DNA from: Desulfitobacterium chlororespirans DSM 11544
GTDB lineage: Bacteria; Bacillota; Desulfitobacteriia; Desulfitobacteriales; Desulfitobacteriaceae
Assembly: GCF_900143285.1 (NCBI RefSeq)
Contig: NZ_FRDN01000009.1
Location: 186,001-250,000 of the forward strand
DNA: 64,000 nt
Direction of reading: 5' to 3'
Shown: piece after piece, positions 62,355 to 64,000 of the stretch
Layout: each line of letters opens with the position of its first letter
Numbering within the stretch: position 1 is the stretch's first letter
Translations under genes and position numbers: made by a program
The notes under the pieces: generated by a model
What the model saw: the letters and a program-made list of their open reading frames with translations, nothing else
Databases searched by the model: none
Told to the model about the DNA's origin: nothing

Positions 62355-63389
62355 TCATTTCATCTCCGGCGATACCAGCCAGAAGTAGATATGCCGGATG
62401 ATCACCCGCAGCACTGCGGCAAAAGGCACCGAAAACAGCATCCCCCAAAAGCCGGCGATTTCTCCACCTGCCAGGAGGGCAAAGATAATCCACAAAGGAT
62501 GCAGTCCAACACTGTCTCCCATGAGCTTCGGTGAGATAATGCTGCTTTCAAGCTGCTGGACGATTAGGATGACTATGGCAACTTTTAAGGCCATCATGGG
62601 GGATTGAATCAGTCCCAGAAGCACCGAAGGAACAGCGCCGATCAAAGGGCCAAAATAAGGAATCAGATCAAAGACTCCGCAAATCACCCCGATCAGTAAG
62701 GCATAATCCATGCCTACCAGCTTTACTCCTACACCGGTGAGAATCCCAACGATCAAGGCCACGATAACATTGCCCCGGATAAAGCTACGGACAATATGGC
62801 TGATATCCTGAACCACTCTTTGCCAAGCTACCCGCTTGCGCTGAGGGACTAACCTTAAAAATCCTGCCTGGAGACGGTGCCAATCAGCCAATAAATAGAT
62901 GGCAATGACCGGAGAGAGGATAAAAAGGCTCATGGAAGTCAAGGCTTTAGGCAAATTATCCAAAAATTCTTCCAACCAATGGAGCAGGAAGGACTCTCCT
63001 TCACCCAAATGTTCATCCAAGACATTGACCACCTGATGGGGAAGCCCGGTGGCTCTGAAGTTGGCTCGAAAATCCTGAATGGCCAGTTCCATGGTCCGGA
63101 CGGTCTCCGGCAGCACCTGAGACAGTTTGGACAGTTCTATGTAAAGCTTAGGAATAACGATGAAGATGAGCAAAGCGAGGCTCAGAAGGATTCCGACAAA
63201 CACAAAAGCAATGGATATTTTCCTCCCCACCCCCCGTCTCACTAAAGCTTCTACGACAGGAGCCAATAAATAGGCCAGGACAAAAGCCAGCATAAACGGG
63301 CTTAAGATAGGGCGCACCGAAAGAATCAGGAGCAAACCTAACAAAACAATAATGATGAGAAAAATCCAGCGCCATTTTTCTTTCTTCAT
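62355..63389 (-). CDS. AI-2E family transporter
   Basis: The 344-residue product has about eight membrane helices and the family motifs LAFVLAYLLAPVVEAL, GVFDLIPYFGPLIGAVPSVLLG and VGLHPLWIIFALLAGGEIAGFWGMLFSVPFAAVL. The family is broad; some members move autoinducer 2, others Na+/H+ or unknown substrates. ATG at 63389 with GGAGG 5-6 nt upstream is preferred over 63428. It probably neighboured alaS before the accessory segment came in. Confidence 0.9.
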   Translation of the reverse strand: MKKEKWRWIFLIIIVLLGLLLILSVRPILSPFMLAFVLAYLLAPVVEALVRRGVGRKISIAFVFVGILLSLALLIFIVIPKLYIELSKLSQVLPETVRTMELAIQDFRANFRATGLPHQVVNVLDEHLGEGESFLLHWLEEFLDNLPKALTSMSLFILSPVIAIYLLADWHRLQAGFLRLVPQRKRVAWQRVVQDISHIVRSFIRGNVIVALIVGILTGVGVKLVGMDYALLIGVICGVFDLIPYFGPLIGAVPSVLLGLIQSPMMALKVAIVILIVQQLESSIISPKLMGDSVGLHPLWIIFALLAGGEIAGFWGMLFSVPFAAVLRVIIRHIYFWLVSPEMK

Positions 63390-63652
63390 AGTCTCCTCCA
63401 AGCCTCTTTTGAACTTGTCTTCCCCCATTCCAAGAGGTTTTATACCTACGCAAAGGCACTGCTATCCATTTCACATGCTTACATTGAGGGTCCATCTGGC
63501 AATTTACTCCCAAATTCGTAATCGATTCCGAATTTGGGGTGAGTCTGACAATGCAAGAAGAGCGTAAGCCGGCATGCCATCCGTTCTTACGCTCTTATCT
63601 TTCCCTGAAACATTTTACATGAATTTCTTGCATTTGACACTTTGGAGAGAGA

Positions 63653-63784
63653 CTAGAATTTCATCATCTTCATACCCTTACGCATCATAGACGCAGCTTT
63701 ATTCTTTGGACGCATCATATAACCAACGGTCATACCTAGGATACTGCCTGCTACGATTCCTCCAATAACTTGTCCTGACCTCAA
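63653..63784 (-). CDS. Small methionine-rich membrane-associated protein
   Basis: A 43-residue frame: TTG start with AAGGAGGG 8-9 nt upstream, one glycine-rich hydrophobic segment (VIGGIVAGSILGMTVGYMM), then a basic Met/Lys tail (RPKNKAASMMRKGMKMMKF). It resembles YtxH-type small proteins, with seven or more methionines. The strong ribosome site argues that it is real. Function unknown. Confidence 0.65.
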   Translation of the reverse strand: MRSGQVIGGIVAGSILGMTVGYMMRPKNKAASMMRKGMKMMKF

Positions 63785-63807
63785 GGTATATCCCTCCTTA
63801 TTTTCTT

Positions 63808-64000
63808 TTACTCCAATGCAGCCTCACTGAGTTCTTCACCGATTGCCGGGTCATTCCACGCAACTAAGGAACCGTCTTCAGCCAAATCGTAGATGACGAC
63901 TTTGTCCATAGCGCTGGTGAATTCCACGCAGCAATCCCAGCAATAAAACTGACCCACTCCGACTTTACCGATAGCACGACCACCACATACTGGACAATTC
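63808..64000 (-). CDS. Zinc-ribbon protein, truncated at the window edge
   Basis: The frame is open to the window end and reads NCPVCGGRAIGKVGVGQFYCWDCCVEF, four or five cysteines in a CxxC...CxxCC arrangement, then a short acidic C-terminus (IGEELSEAALE). Probably a small zinc- or iron-binding protein of 65-70 residues. Adjacent to the 43-residue protein. Confidence 0.65.
   Translation of the reverse strand, partial: NCPVCGGRAIGKVGVGQFYCWDCCVEFTSAMDKVVIYDLAEDGSLVAWNDPAIGEELSEAALE

Overview
The window looks like chromosome from a spore-forming, monoderm Firmicute of the Peptococcaceae type, most likely Desulfitobacterium or a close relative. The reasons are a complete eight-gene spoIIIA operon, an uninterrupted sigK, an Nfn-type transhydrogenase, a clostridial TsaD-like paralogue next to nusB, and an alanyl-tRNA T-box ahead of alaS-ireB-ruvX. 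The genus is inferred from gene content and protein style, not from a database match. Nearly all genes lie on the minus strand. Exceptions are the left edge and psd.

Left to right: a secreted cysteine-hydrolase-like gene, a lipoprotein gene and a decayed 3' gene fragment (1-1407, plus strand); nfnAB, a TsaD-like gene, nusB, amaP and asp23 (1505-6301); a carboxylase pair, accC plus a carboxyltransferase/AccB fusion with a strong internal ribosome binding site (6392-9620); spoIIIAA-AH (9853-14986); RNase J, EF-P and aroQ (15277-18172); a type IV pilus assembly operon (18363-26914); aroB, aroK, aroC, a pseudopilin gene, aroE and yqeG (27184-32204); psd and azlBCD (32349-34924); ptb-buk-thiolase (35164-38390); sigK (38611-39360).

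From 39630 to 48364 lies an exopolysaccharide locus, the most interesting part of the window. It encodes a processive GT2 synthase that carries six N-terminal MshEN-type half-motifs (candidate c-di-GMP sensor), a BcsB-like partner, a polyprenyl-phosphate glycosyltransferase fused to GtrA, a GDP-mannose pyrophosphorylase and a multi-spanning membrane protein. Its promoter is embedded in palindromes. The synthase has no visible PilZ domain, so the N-terminal repeats are the obvious candidate for the regulatory input.

From 48658 to 57999 is conserved housekeeping: DUF4911, peptidase U32, mltG, vanW, DUF1292, ruvX, a ferredoxin-tailed aldo/keto reductase, ireB and alaS, with the T-box at 58071-58320. 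Between alaS and an AI-2E family transporter (62355-63389) sits about 3.8 kb of accessory, decaying DNA. It holds an HTH regulator broken by a frameshift, its membrane partner broken by a stop codon, two unknown secreted or anchored proteins, a transposase fragment, and an ECF sigma factor whose coupled downstream partner is frameshifted. The right edge has a 43-residue methionine-rich protein and the C-terminus of a zinc-ribbon protein.

The genes cluster by process: sporulation, shikimate pathway mixed with pilus genes, acyl-CoA to acyl-phosphate energy conservation, and surface polysaccharide. No tRNA, rRNA, CRISPR array or intact insertion sequence was seen.
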